Of a DNA stretch of 64,000 bases, positions 1-8,527 are shown piece after piece (the stretch's first letter is position 1; each line of letters starts with the position of its first letter). Position numbers and translations under genes: made by a program. The notes under the pieces are model-generated. The model did not search any database. It worked only from the letters and a program-made list of their open reading frames with translations, and was not told where the DNA came from. Origin of the DNA: Gemmatimonadota bacterium (GTDB taxonomy: Bacteria; Gemmatimonadota; Gemmatimonadetes; Longimicrobiales; Gaopeijiaceae); NCBI GenBank assembly GCA_007121455.1, contig SKKN01000057.1:1-64000 (forward strand), in the 5' to 3' direction.

Positions 1-2
1 AC

Positions 3-476
3 ACCCGGGAGATGTATCGTGCCCGGGCACTGGAGATCGCGGAAAAGTTCGAATTCCTGGGTCTCGGGGCGGACATCATCACGGGGTTCCCGGGGGAGAC
101 GGACGAGGACCACCGGGCCACCGTCGAGCTCGTCGAGGAGCTTCCCTACACGTACGTCCACGTGTTTCCGTTCTCGCCGCGGGAGGGCACTGTGGCGGCT
201 GAGCTCCAGGAGGAGATGCCCGTGCCTCAGCGGGTGGCGGGGGAGAGAAGTAAGGAGCTGCGGGACATTGTTCAGGCCAAGGGCGAGGCGTACCGGCGGC
301 GTCGGGCCGGGACCCGGGCGCGGGTCGTCCTGGAAGGAGACGGCCGCTACGCGCTCACGGAGGATTACCTGCGGGTTGCGGCGACCGGGCCGGGAGCGGA
401 GGACCACCGGCGGATGTACGGCGCGGAGCTAGTGATGGCGGACGGGGAACTGTCGGCGGTCTTGAGGTCGCGCTGA
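3..476 (+). CDS. mtaB: MtaB-type tRNA methylthiotransferase, C-terminal part (cut by window edge)
   Basis: This is the 3' end of a radical-SAM methylthiotransferase; its N-terminal domain and iron-sulfur cysteines lie left of the window. The retained part has the late radical-SAM motif DIITGFPGETDEDH, then a segment reading HVFPFSPREGT, which is typical of MiaB/MtaB enzymes, and a short TRAM-like C-terminus ending in TEDYLRVAA-type sequence. That ending and the FPFSPREGT wording fit MtaB (2-methylthio modification of t6A37 in tRNA) better than MiaB, and a complete MiaB is encoded separately at 9928. The frame is open from base 3, so the ATG at 12 is an internal methionine, not the start. RimO is a less likely alternative. 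Confidence 0.85.
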   Translation, partial: TREMYRARALEIAEKFEFLGLGADIITGFPGETDEDHRATVELVEELPYTYVHVFPFSPREGTVAAELQEEMPVPQRVAGERSKELRDIVQAKGEAYRRRRAGTRARVVLEGDGRYALTEDYLRVAATGPGAEDHRRMYGAELVMADGELSAVLRSR

Positions 477-540
477 CGAGACCCTGTGCTCCTCGATTTC
501 GCCGGGACGCGGCGGGAGGATCCAACCGCGACGGCCAGGG

Positions 541-1411
541 TTGACGATCAGGGCTGACCGCGGGGGCACCGGTTTCCGGCGGTGGCTGGATGTCCTCCTC
601 TTTCTCGGCTTCTCCCACGGGTGGACCTGGGGCTTCTGGGCGCTCGCCGCGGTGGTCGGCGAGACGGTCTGGGAATGGCCCGCCTCCCTCCTCTTCTACG
701 TCGGGGGCGCGGGGGTCTTCCTGGGCGGATGGGTGATGACCGGTGCCGTGTATGGATCCGCCGGCGTCCGGGCGCTGGCGGTCCGGATCGTGGACCCTCG
801 GCGGATCCCGGAGCCGTTGGTGGATGGTGATCCTCCTCCTGTTCCCGGTTCTGACTGTCACGGCTTCGATCGTCGCCGTCTCCGGGGGCGTCACCTCGGT
901 GCCTCTGGACCTCCGGGGCGCAGGCACCCGGCTTCTGGATCCGGCCTCCTTCGCGGCGTTCGCCCTGTTCATCCTCGTCATAGGCCCCCTCCCCGAGGAG
1001 ATCGGGTGGCGAGGATACCTTCTGGACCGCCTTCAGCTCCGGTGGAAGGCACTCGGGGCCAGCTTGGTCCTTGGAGTCATCTGGTGGACCTGGCACCTCC
1101 CTCTCCTCGGGCTGCCCGGGTACTTCGATGCCTTCGGACGAGCGCCGCCCACGGCCTTGGACTTGCTCTGGGGGATCCTCCCTGCCGCTGTCCTCTACAC
1201 CTGGGTCTACAACAACACGGCCCGGAGCATCCTCGCCGTGATCGTATTCCACTTCATGCACAACTTCACGGGCGAGTTCCTGGGAATCGACGAGTCGGTC
1301 CGGCTTATCCGGCTCGTTCTGGAGTGGGGGGCGGCTATCGTCGTCGTGATCTTCTGCGGCCCTCGGACGCTTCGGCGAGGTGACCCGCTGGAAGATCTGT
1401 CGCGCCGGTAG
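541..1411 (+). pseudogene. CPBP-family intramembrane metalloprotease, frameshifted
   Basis: Two reading frames together make one CPBP (Abi/Rce1-like) membrane protease. Frame 1 from about 541 encodes the N-terminal membrane helices (sequence such as WTWGFWALAAVVGE, then an RIVDPRRIP stretch). Frame 2 from about 812 resumes with RWWMVILLLFPVL and carries all three family motifs: EEIGWR (EExxxR), WWTWH (the xxxxH helix) and HFMHN. The switch lies near 805-825 and needs one base inserted or two lost. Neither frame alone makes a full protein. CPBP proteases cleave substrates inside the membrane; the substrate here is unknown. The frameshift may be real decay or an assembly error. The start at TTG 541 is uncertain because no good ribosome site precedes it. 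Confidence 0.75.
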
Positions 1412-1711
1412 GTTCCCGTCCGCCTGCTTACGAAGGCCCTCCGGGCCGCCTGAAGGGCTCGCAAAGGGTCGAAGTGGCACGACCGGACCCTGCTGCCGGG
1501 GCACCGACCCGGCCAGTCCACCGGCGCAGGCAGTGGCGGCCCCTCTCCAACCCAGCGGAGGAACGTTCCATGCTGAGGGAGCTATTGAAGGGCCCTGGCA
1601 GCTGCTCGACCGCCAATTGCAGCGAGACGGCCTCACGCAGATGCCAGGAATGCGGCGAACCCCGTGGGCCTCGCATCCGCGAAAAGCACGACTTCGAACG
1701 AAGGCGTCCCT
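1412..1711. other. Intergenic region before the exporter operon
   Basis: About 300 bases with no recognised gene. A GGAGG sequence at about 1557 precedes an ATG at 1570 that opens a 62-codon frame ending at 1758. Its product would hold four cysteines (CSTANC and CQEC spacing) but it overlaps the signal peptide of the next gene out of frame, so I do not call it. No clear promoter was found for the exporter operon. Confidence 0.4.
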
Positions 1712-3055
1712 ATGCGCATTCTTCTCTTCCTGGCGCTACCCTTCTTTTTCGGTGGTGATCTACTCGGACAGCAGGTCCCCCGGCCCGCACTCGAGGGGGC
1801 GACGGAGTTGACCCCGGAGGAAGCCGTTCGACTCGGGCTCGAGCACAGTCGGCTGGTCGGAGCGGCGCGGGCCGACGCGGGTGCCGCGCGGGCTGCATTC
1901 CGTCAGGTGCAGGCCTCCCGGCTCCCTGCCGTGCGAGTCCGCGGCGACTACCGAAGACTGGTCGGTGACGTCCCGGCGCCCGACATCGCGATCCCCGGCT
2001 TCGATACGACCTTCGCGATCTTTCCGATCCCCCGCGACCAGGTCCACACCGAAATCAGCCTCGAACAACCCCTTTTCCAGGGTGGTCGGCTCCGCAACCA
2101 GGCCCGTGCGGCCGAGCACGAGGCGGAGGCCGCCGGACTGTTGGCCGAGCAGGAGGAGGCCGACGTCGCGCTGGGGGTGCGGAGCGCCTATTGGGAGTTG
2201 TACCGGGCACGATCTGGAATGGAGTCGGTGGAGGCCGCCCTCACGCAGATGGAGGCGCACGTGCGCGACCTGGAGAACCTCTTCGAGGAGGGCGTCATCC
2301 TCCGGAGTGAGTTGCTGGCGGCACTGACGCGTCGCTCGGAAGTCCGGCTCGACCTGGTGGAGGCGAACAATGCGGTGCGTGTGGCCGCCCTCGAGCTCAA
2401 TCGCCTGATCGGCCTGCCGCTCGACGCCGAAGTGGAGCCTGTCCCAGGTGCAGACCCTCAGCCGCTCGGCGGGGATCCCGAGCGCCTCGTCCAGCAGGCC
2501 CTGGAGGACCGACCACACCTGCGCGCGCTGGAGGAGCGGACGCGGGCGCTGGAGCGCCAGGTCGGCGTCGCTCGCGGCACCTGGCTTCCAGAGGTTTCGC
2601 TCGTTGCCCGGTACACGTACGCGCGACCCAACCCCCTCGTCTTGACCGAGATGGATGAGTTCCGCGGCATCGGAGAAGCCGGAATCCTCCTGAGTTGGAG
2701 TGTCTTCGAGGGCGGGCGCCGTCCGGCTCAGGCGGCGGAGGCCCAATCACGGCTTCGCGCCGCAGAGGAACGGTTGGCCGACGCCCGCGAACAGGTCGAT
2801 GTCAACGTCCAGCGCCGGGTTCTCGAGACGGTCCGGGCGGATGAGGCGCTCGCGGTGGCCCGGGAGCACGCGGAGCAAGCGGAGGAGGCTTTCCGCGTGA
2901 TCTCGGAGCAGTTCGAGGAGGGGGTCGTGCTCTCCGCCCAGGTGCTCGAGGCCGAGCAGGTACACCGGGCGGCGCAGGCCGGACGGGCTGCAGCCGTGGC
3001 ACAGCAGGCCGTGGCCCGGGCCGCGCTCCTCAATGCGCTGGGGCAGGTCTGGTGA
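1712..3055 (+). CDS. TolC-family outer-membrane efflux protein
   Basis: A 447-residue outer-membrane channel protein that would form the exit duct of the exporter encoded by the next three genes. The start chosen is ATG 1712, which gives a clear signal peptide ([15 protein letters not shown]... ending near LLGQQ); the longer open frame from 1664 adds an implausible leader. Two long alpha-helical repeats follow, each with the TolC pattern of heptad coiled coil and short beta strands, e.g. [17 protein letters not shown] in the first half and [17 protein letters not shown] in the second. Length is usual for the family. Its stop overlaps the GTG of the ATPase gene by 4 nt, so the two are probably translationally coupled. 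Confidence 0.9.
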   Translation: MRILLFLALPFFFGGDLLGQQVPRPALEGATELTPEEAVRLGLEHSRLVGAARADAGAARAAFRQVQASRLPAVRVRGDYRRLVGDVPAPDIAIPGFDTTFAIFPIPRDQVHTEISLEQPLFQGGRLRNQARAAEHEAEAAGLLAEQEEADVALGVRSAYWELYRARSGMESVEAALTQMEAHVRDLENLFEEGVILRSELLAALTRRSEVRLDLVEANNAVRVAALELNRLIGLPLDAEVEPVPGADPQPLGGDPERLVQQALEDRPHLRALEERTRALERQVGVARGTWLPEVSLVARYTYARPNPLVLTEMDEFRGIGEAGILLSWSVFEGGRRPAQAAEAQSRLRAAEERLADAREQVDVNVQRRVLETVRADEALAVAREHAEQAEEAFRVISEQFEEGVVLSAQVLEAEQVHRAAQAGRAAAVAQQAVARAALLNALGQVW

Positions 3056-3828
3056 CCCGGAGGCGCCCCGACGAATCCGGTGGCGCGTCGGGGGCCCGGA
3101 GCTCGACCTACGAAAGGGGCGAGCGCGAGGTGGTCTTCCGAACGAGAAGGCTCACCAAGACATACGGCGTGGGTGATGTGAAGGTACACGCACTCCGCGG
3201 CGTGGACCTCGATCTCTACGCGGGCGAGATGGTCGTGCTCCTCGGGGCCTCCGGGAGCGGGAAGTCGACGCTCGTGAATATCCTCGGCGGTCTGGACACT
3301 GCGACAGACGGGGAAGTGCACTACCACGACCAGGATCTCACGCGCGCCACGGACGCAGAACTCACCCAGTACCGCCGCCACTGGGTAGGCTTCGTCTTCC
3401 AGTTCTACAACCTGATCCCGAGCCTCACCGCGCGTGAGAACGTGGCCATCGTGACAGATATCGCGGACGACCCGATGGACCCCGACGAGGCTCTGGAACT
3501 CGCGGGCCTCTCCGGCCGTGGCCACTCCTTTCCGGCTCAACTCTCCGGGGGTGAGCAGCAGCGAGTGGCGATCGCGCGGGCGATCGCGAAGAAGCCGGCG
3601 GTGCTCCTCTGCGACGAGCCTACGGGCGCCCTGGATTCCAAGACGGGCATCGTCGTGCTCGAGGCGCTCGACCGGGTGAACCGGGAGCTCGGTACGACGA
3701 CCTTCATCATCACCCACAACGAGGTCCAGGCGCAGATGGCCGAGCGGGTCATCTTTCTGAGGGATGGTCGGATCGCCGACATCCGGACGAACGAGCGGCG
3801 GAAAGCGCCGCGCGAGTTGAGCTGGTAG
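3052..3828 (+). CDS. ABC transporter ATPase (LolD/MacB-type)
   Basis: A 258-residue ATPase that powers the neighbouring permease. It has Walker [10 protein letters not shown] (residues 65-73), a Q-loop FQF near 117, signature LSGGEQQ (164-170), Walker B VLLCDEP (184-190) and an H-loop in IITHN. The text between Q-loop and signature ([13 protein letters not shown]) is typical of the LolD/MacB/FtsE group, which works with FtsX-type permeases. The first 28 residues are a non-conserved leader; the GTG at 3052 overlaps the previous stop (GTGA). It lies 6 nt before the permease gene. Confidence 0.93.
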   Translation: MTRRRPDESGGASGARSSTYERGEREVVFRTRRLTKTYGVGDVKVHALRGVDLDLYAGEMVVLLGASGSGKSTLVNILGGLDTATDGEVHYHDQDLTRATDAELTQYRRHWVGFVFQFYNLIPSLTARENVAIVTDIADDPMDPDEALELAGLSGRGHSFPAQLSGGEQQRVAIARAIAKKPAVLLCDEPTGALDSKTGIVVLEALDRVNRELGTTTFIITHNEVQAQMAERVIFLRDGRIADIRTNERRKAPRELSW

Positions 3829-3834
3829 GCGTCC

Positions 3835-6198
3835 ATGCGCGCGATCCACCGGAAGGTGCTGCGCGAGCTCAAGGGGATGCGCAGCCAGGCCGTGGCGATC
3901 GGCTTCGTGATCGTAGCGGGTGTGGCGACGTTCGTTTCCATGACGAGCGTCTACGAGAGCTTGCAGCAGACGCTGGAGAACTACTACGACGAGCACCGGT
4001 TCGCGGACGGCTTCCTTTCGATCCGGAGAGCACCGGAGCCCCTGAGCGACCAGCTTCGGCGCGTGCCGGGCGTGAACGAGGTGCAGACTCGCGTGGTCGC
4101 CGTCGTGAACCTGGAGGTGCCGGACTTCGAGGAACCTGTCACCGCGTCCGTCGTTTCCCTGCCGCCGGGACGCCAGCCGGAGTTGAACCGCGTATTCATC
4201 CGCGAGGGGCGGCTTCCTGAGCCCGGTCGTGAGGACGAGGTGCTCCTGAACGAGGTCTTCGCGGAGGCTCATCAGCTCGGGCCGGGAGACGGGCTCACCG
4301 CGATCATCCGTGGGAGTCGGAGGACCCTCTCCGTGGTGGGCATCGCCCTCTCCCCCGAGTTCCTGATGCAGGTCCAGCCCGGCACGATTTTCCCCGACCC
4401 CGAGCGCTACGGGGTTCTCTGGATGGAGCGGGACGCGCTGGCGGCGGCCTACGACATGGAGGGCGCGTTCAACGACGCGGTCTTCTCGCTCGCCCCCGGC
4501 GCTGACATCGACGAGGTCCTCCACCGAATGGACCGGATCCTCGAGCCATATGGAGGGCTGGGCGCTTTTCCGCGGGAGGATCAGGTGTCCCACAGCCTGA
4601 TCGAGGACGAGTTCAACCAGCTCCGCGGAATGGCGACGCTTCTTCCGATCATCTTCCTGGGCGTGGCCGCCTTCCTTCTCAACATCGTCGTGACGCGGTT
4701 GATCATTCTTCAGCGGCAGATGATCGCCATTCTCAAGGCGTTCGGATATCGCGATGGCGAAGTGGCGCTGCACTACCTCTCGTTCGTTCTCGTGATCGCG
4801 GCGGGCGGAATCGGGGTGGGAATGCTGGTCGGTGTATGGATGGGCGTGTTGCTGGGCGACCTCTATCTGGATTTCTATCGGTTTCCGGAGATGGAGTACG
4901 TGCTGAGCCTTCGAGTGGCACTCACGGCTGTGGGGCTTACACTCGGGGCAGCGGTTCTGGGCGTTCTCATGTCGGTGCGGCGGGCGGTCCGGCTCCGACC
5001 GGCGGAAGCGATGCGGCCGGCGCAACCCCCGGTATACCGGGCCACCCTCCTCGAGCGTCTCGGTCTCCAGCGGCTCTTCGATCCCCCAACCCGGATCATC
5101 ATCCGGAACGTTGAGCGGCAACCCGTCAAGTCGGCCCTGACGATCGTCGGAATCTCCTCTGCGTGCGCCCTCATGATCATGGGGACGTTCTCCCAGGACT
5201 CGATGGACCACATCGTGGCCGTGCAGTTCGGTCTCGCCCAGCGCGAGCACCTCACCGTGTCGTTCACCGATCCCACCTCCATGTCGGCCCTGAATGATTT
5301 GCGTGGGCTGCCCGGAGTGCTCCACGCCGAACCCTACCGTTCGGTCCCCGTTCACCTTCGCCACGGCCACCGAAGCTATCGAACCGCGATCGATGGAGTG
5401 CCGGCGGGAGCCTATCTTCGCCGTGTCCTCGATGCCGACCAGCAGCCGATCACGATTCCGGCCGAAGGGATCGTGATCGCGGAGGGACTCGCCGAGGTGC
5501 TGGGCGTTCGCACAGGCGACATGATCACCGTGGAGGTGCAGGAAGGACGCCAGCGTGCGCGGGAAGTGCCGGTCACCGGGATCGCCGAGCAGTTCATCGG
5601 AGTCGGCGCATACATGGACATGGACGCGGCGAATCGTCTGTCTGGGGGCGGGCAAGCGATCTCGGGCGGGTATCTTCTGATTGACCGCGGTATGGAAACC
5701 GAGCTCATGAGCGCTCTGCGCGACCGACCTCGAGTGGCCGGCATCGCATCAACGGACCGGATGATCGAGGCGTTCTACGAGGAGATGGTGGGCGCTTTGA
5801 TCGTTTTCACTCTCATCCTGAGCCTCTTCGCGGCGGTGATCGCCTTCGGGGTCATCTACAACAGCGCGCGGATTTCCCTGTCCGAGCGCGACCGGGAGCT
5901 CGCGAGCCTCCGGGTGCTCGGGTTCACGCGCGGGGAAATCTCGTACATCATGCTGGGTGAGATCACGCTTCTCGTGCTCGCCGCCATCCCGCTCGGGCTC
6001 GCTCTCGGGTGGGCCGGCAGCTACCTGACGGTGACGGCGATCCAGACCGAGATGCTTCGCTTTCCGGTCGTGCTGGAGCCCAGGACGTTCGCTCAGGCGG
6101 CGAGCGTCGTGCTCCTCTCCGGTCTGGCCTCCGCCATCATGATCCATCGCAGGCTCGTCCGGCTCGATCTCATAGCCGTCCTGAAGACGAGGGAATGA
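3835..6198 (+). CDS. FtsX-type ABC transporter permease, duplicated
   Basis: A 787-residue inner-membrane permease with two FtsX/MacB-like halves. A first membrane segment lies at about 18-40, followed by a large extracytoplasmic domain and three helices between about 265 and 390 (e.g. LLPIIFLGVAAFLLN). The second half begins with a helix near 440-460, has another periplasmic domain, and ends with three helices at about 660-770. Each half carries the cytoplasmic motif seen in FtsX permeases (ILKAFGYRDGEV and SLRVLGFTRGEI). This eight-helix layout resembles YbbP-type and other duplicated permeases. With the ATPase, TolC and HlyD-type neighbours it should form a tripartite exporter; the substrate cannot be told from sequence. 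Confidence 0.88.
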   Translation: MRAIHRKVLRELKGMRSQAVAIGFVIVAGVATFVSMTSVYESLQQTLENYYDEHRFADGFLSIRRAPEPLSDQLRRVPGVNEVQTRVVAVVNLEVPDFEEPVTASVVSLPPGRQPELNRVFIREGRLPEPGREDEVLLNEVFAEAHQLGPGDGLTAIIRGSRRTLSVVGIALSPEFLMQVQPGTIFPDPERYGVLWMERDALAAAYDMEGAFNDAVFSLAPGADIDEVLHRMDRILEPYGGLGAFPREDQVSHSLIEDEFNQLRGMATLLPIIFLGVAAFLLNIVVTRLIILQRQMIAILKAFGYRDGEVALHYLSFVLVIAAGGIGVGMLVGVWMGVLLGDLYLDFYRFPEMEYVLSLRVALTAVGLTLGAAVLGVLMSVRRAVRLRPAEAMRPAQPPVYRATLLERLGLQRLFDPPTRIIIRNVERQPVKSALTIVGISSACALMIMGTFSQDSMDHIVAVQFGLAQREHLTVSFTDPTSMSALNDLRGLPGVLHAEPYRSVPVHLRHGHRSYRTAIDGVPAGAYLRRVLDADQQPITIPAEGIVIAEGLAEVLGVRTGDMITVEVQEGRQRAREVPVTGIAEQFIGVGAYMDMDAANRLSGGGQAISGGYLLIDRGMETELMSALRDRPRVAGIASTDRMIEAFYEEMVGALIVFTLILSLFAAVIAFGVIYNSARISLSERDRELASLRVLGFTRGEISYIMLGEITLLVLAAIPLGLALGWAGSYLTVTAIQTEMLRFPVVLEPRTFAQAASVVLLSGLASAIMIHRRLVRLDLIAVLKTRE

Positions 6199-6276
6199 TG
6201 CCCGCGGAGAGTTACGGAACTGGAAGGAGAGGGAAATGACCACGCATCCTCACCATGAGAACGACGAGGGACGGAC

Positions 6277-7482
6277 ATGAAGCCGGAAACCCGCAAGCGC
6301 GCGCTCTGGATCGGCATGGGAGTGTTCGTCCTCGCGCTGATCGCCTTCGGGTTCTGGCCGAGGGCGACGGAGGTGCAGGTGGCGACGGTGGAGAGTGGCC
6401 GACTCGAGGTGATCGTGGAAGAGGAGGGTCAGACACAGGCCGTCGAGGAGCACGTGATCTCCGCGCCTACGGCGGGGTTCATGCGTCGGGTCGGTCTGGA
6501 GCCGGGCGACCTCGTCGAGGCGGGTCAACCTCTGGTCGAGCTCGAGCCTCCTCGAGCCCAGGATCTGGACCCCCGAACGCGCGAGGAGGCTCAGGCGCGG
6601 GTCGCATCGGCATATGCGGGTCTGGCCCAGGCCAGAGAGCAGGCTCGTGCGGCACGCGCCGCGGCTGAGCGGGCGAGGGAAGAAAGGGACCGCCAGGAGC
6701 GGCTGTTCGAGCGGGGCTCGGCCACGCGCCAGACACTGGAACGTGCTCGAACCGAAGCCGAGCAAGCCGAGGCGAACCTCGAGGGGGCGGAGGCGGGAGT
6801 CGATGCCGCGGAGGCGCAACTCGAAGCCGCGGAGGCCGTCCTTCGCCCCCAGCCGAACGGACTCCCCGGGGACGCTCCGCCTGAGCGCACGCTCGTGGCG
6901 CCGATCGACGGGCAGGTGCTCGTGGTGCACCGGAGGAGTGCGGGCCATGTCTCTCCAGGAGAACCGATCCTGGAGATCGGCGACATCAGCGAGCTCGAGG
7001 TGTGGACCGATGTGCTCTCGCGTGACGCCCTCCGGGTTCGCCCCGGCACACCTGCGCGCCTCGAACAATGGGGGGGCGACGGCCCACCGATCGAGGCGGT
7101 GGTGACCCGCGTGTCGCCGCGTGGGTTCACGGAGGTCTCCGCACTGGGCGTGGAGGAACAACGCGTACGGGTGCGGTCGGAGATCGTCTCTCCACGCAGC
7201 CTATGGGAGGACCTCGGCGCCGGCTACCGCGTCCTCACCCGGTTCGTGGTGTGGGAAGGCGACGACGTCCTCCGGGTGCCGACCGGCGCGCTCTTTCGCA
7301 TCGGGGAGGAATGGGCCGTCTTCGTCGTCGAGGGAGGGCGCGCCGTCCAGCGGTTCGTGACGCTCGGACAACGCGCCGGCCTGGCGGCCCAGGTCGTTTC
7401 CGGCCTGGAGGAGAACGAGCGGGTGGTCGTGCATCCGCCCGCGGACCTGGGAGATGGGGCACGAGTGCGCCCACGCCAGTGA
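6277..7482 (+). CDS. HlyD/MFP-family periplasmic adaptor
   Basis: A 401-residue membrane-fusion protein linking the inner-membrane transporter to the TolC channel. One N-terminal membrane anchor (about residues 8-28, ALWIGMGVFVLALIAFGFW) is followed by a lipoyl-like half (ISAPTAGFMRRVGLEPGDLV), a long Glu/Ala/Arg-rich coiled-coil hairpin at about 95-200, the second lipoyl half (LVAPIDGQVLVVHRR) and beta-barrel domains. It is the last of four co-directional genes, 78 nt after the permease. The ATG at 6277 follows a purine-rich stretch (GAGGGACGG). Confidence 0.9.
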   Translation: MKPETRKRALWIGMGVFVLALIAFGFWPRATEVQVATVESGRLEVIVEEEGQTQAVEEHVISAPTAGFMRRVGLEPGDLVEAGQPLVELEPPRAQDLDPRTREEAQARVASAYAGLAQAREQARAARAAAERAREERDRQERLFERGSATRQTLERARTEAEQAEANLEGAEAGVDAAEAQLEAAEAVLRPQPNGLPGDAPPERTLVAPIDGQVLVVHRRSAGHVSPGEPILEIGDISELEVWTDVLSRDALRVRPGTPARLEQWGGDGPPIEAVVTRVSPRGFTEVSALGVEEQRVRVRSEIVSPRSLWEDLGAGYRVLTRFVVWEGDDVLRVPTGALFRIGEEWAVFVVEGGRAVQRFVTLGQRAGLAAQVVSGLEENERVVVHPPADLGDGARVRPRQ

Positions 7483-7483
7483 G

Positions 7484-7690
7484 ATCGAGGGAAGGTACCA
7501 CAGCGAGGAATTGGAGACATTCTAGACGGCGACGATCCGGAACGGGGAGCTCGTTCTGACCCATCGACGGCTGGATACGATCCCGCTCCACCAGGTGGTG
7601 TTCGAGCGAGACGACGAGGGAGGGATCACAGGTTTCCAGGCGAGCAATATCCGAGCGCGCGACATCCGTTTCGAACGGGAGGGTGGTTGA
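7484..7690 (+). pseudogene. Decayed C-terminal tail of a serine-hydrolase-like gene
   Basis: Directly behind the adaptor stop, frame 2 reads EGRYHSEELETF, then an in-frame TAG (7523-7525), then TATIRNGELVLTHRRLD and a run ending GITGFQASNIRARDIRFER before a stop at 7690. In intact beta-lactamase-type serine hydrolases this pattern (GRYYSEEL... followed by an RNGxLVL strand and xVTGFxxSxxRxRxxxFER) forms the C-terminal beta domain. Here the rest of the gene is missing and the tail has a nonsense codon, so I read it as a relic. No protein is expected. Confidence 0.6.
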
Positions 7691-7711
7691 TATGGGAGAC
7701 GCCGCAACACG

Positions 7712-8500
7712 GTGGGGGGTCGCTTTCCCTGTGGGCTCTTGAAGGAGCGTGGTGTCAGGAGGGGTTGGAAGGGTTGTGCTGCGCTGCTGGTGGTCGCTCT
7801 GGCGATCCCGCTCACGGCATCGGCCCAGGGAACGGTGGGCGATGCCTCCCGTGAAGGGCGCGGCTACCTACTTCTGGGCGGCAGTCTGCTCGACGTCGAC
7901 CGGATCAACTCCGAGTTGGGGGCAGCCGGTCATCCTCAGTTCCGAGAAGGCGCCTTTTCGATCGGCGGGGGCGTCCACACGCTTCACGGTCCGCTCGTTT
8001 TCGGGGCCGAGGGGCACGGGATCATCGGGATGAGCCGGAGCGAGGCCGGTGCCAGCTTCGAAAGCCGACTCACGGGTGGGTACGCCCTCCTGAACGTCGG
8101 ATGGACCGCCGTTCGCCGGGGAGGGTTCACGGCCTACCCACTCATGGGTTTGGGCGCGGGAGGCGTGAACGTCCGGCTGACCGAGCGCGCCGCGCCGACC
8201 TTCTCCGAGCTCATGGAAGACCCGGGGCGAATCAGCGACCTGAGGCGAGTCTCGGCGATCGCCCAGCTCGCGCTCGGGGTCGATCACCTGCTCGCGTTCG
8301 GATCGACGGAGCAGGGGGAACGAGGACTGGCTCTCGGTCTGCGAGCCGGGTATGCCTTCGCGCCGTTCAGTTCGCGCTGGGTGACGGACCAGCAGAGCTT
8401 GCCCGACGGTCCAGCGCTCGCGCCCGGGGGCTTCTACATCCGTCTATTGGTCGGCGGGGGCGGGCGCCTGCCTCGGGACGGGACGCCGGGGTCCCGCTGA
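7712..8500 (+). CDS. Secreted beta-rich protein, possibly outer-membrane barrel
   Basis: A 262-residue protein that I do not recognise as a named family. After a short basic leader (RRGWKG) comes a hydrophobic signal segment (CAALLVVALAIPLTASA), with cleavage expected near residue 38. The mature part alternates glycine-rich and hydrophobic strands (GYLLLGGSLLDV, GFTAYPLMGLGAGGVNVRL, GLALGLRAGYAFAPFSS, GFYIRLLVGGGG), which suggests a small beta barrel or a surface beta protein. The frame opens with GTG 7712; TTG 7739 is an alternative start nearer the signal peptide. It stands alone between the hydrolase relic and the acetyltransferase gene. Confidence 0.65.
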   Translation: MGGRFPCGLLKERGVRRGWKGCAALLVVALAIPLTASAQGTVGDASREGRGYLLLGGSLLDVDRINSELGAAGHPQFREGAFSIGGGVHTLHGPLVFGAEGHGIIGMSRSEAGASFESRLTGGYALLNVGWTAVRRGGFTAYPLMGLGAGGVNVRLTERAAPTFSELMEDPGRISDLRRVSAIAQLALGVDHLLAFGSTEQGERGLALGLRAGYAFAPFSSRWVTDQQSLPDGPALAPGGFYIRLLVGGGGRLPRDGTPGSR

Positions 8501-8527
8501 GACTCGGATTCTCATTGGGGTGGAGCC

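Noticed and set aside
2728-5655. A 975-codon open frame on the minus strand
   Set aside because: It lies antisense to TolC, ABC ATPase and permease, has no signature and a composition (rich in His, Arg, Glu, Asp) expected of a GC-rich shadow frame.
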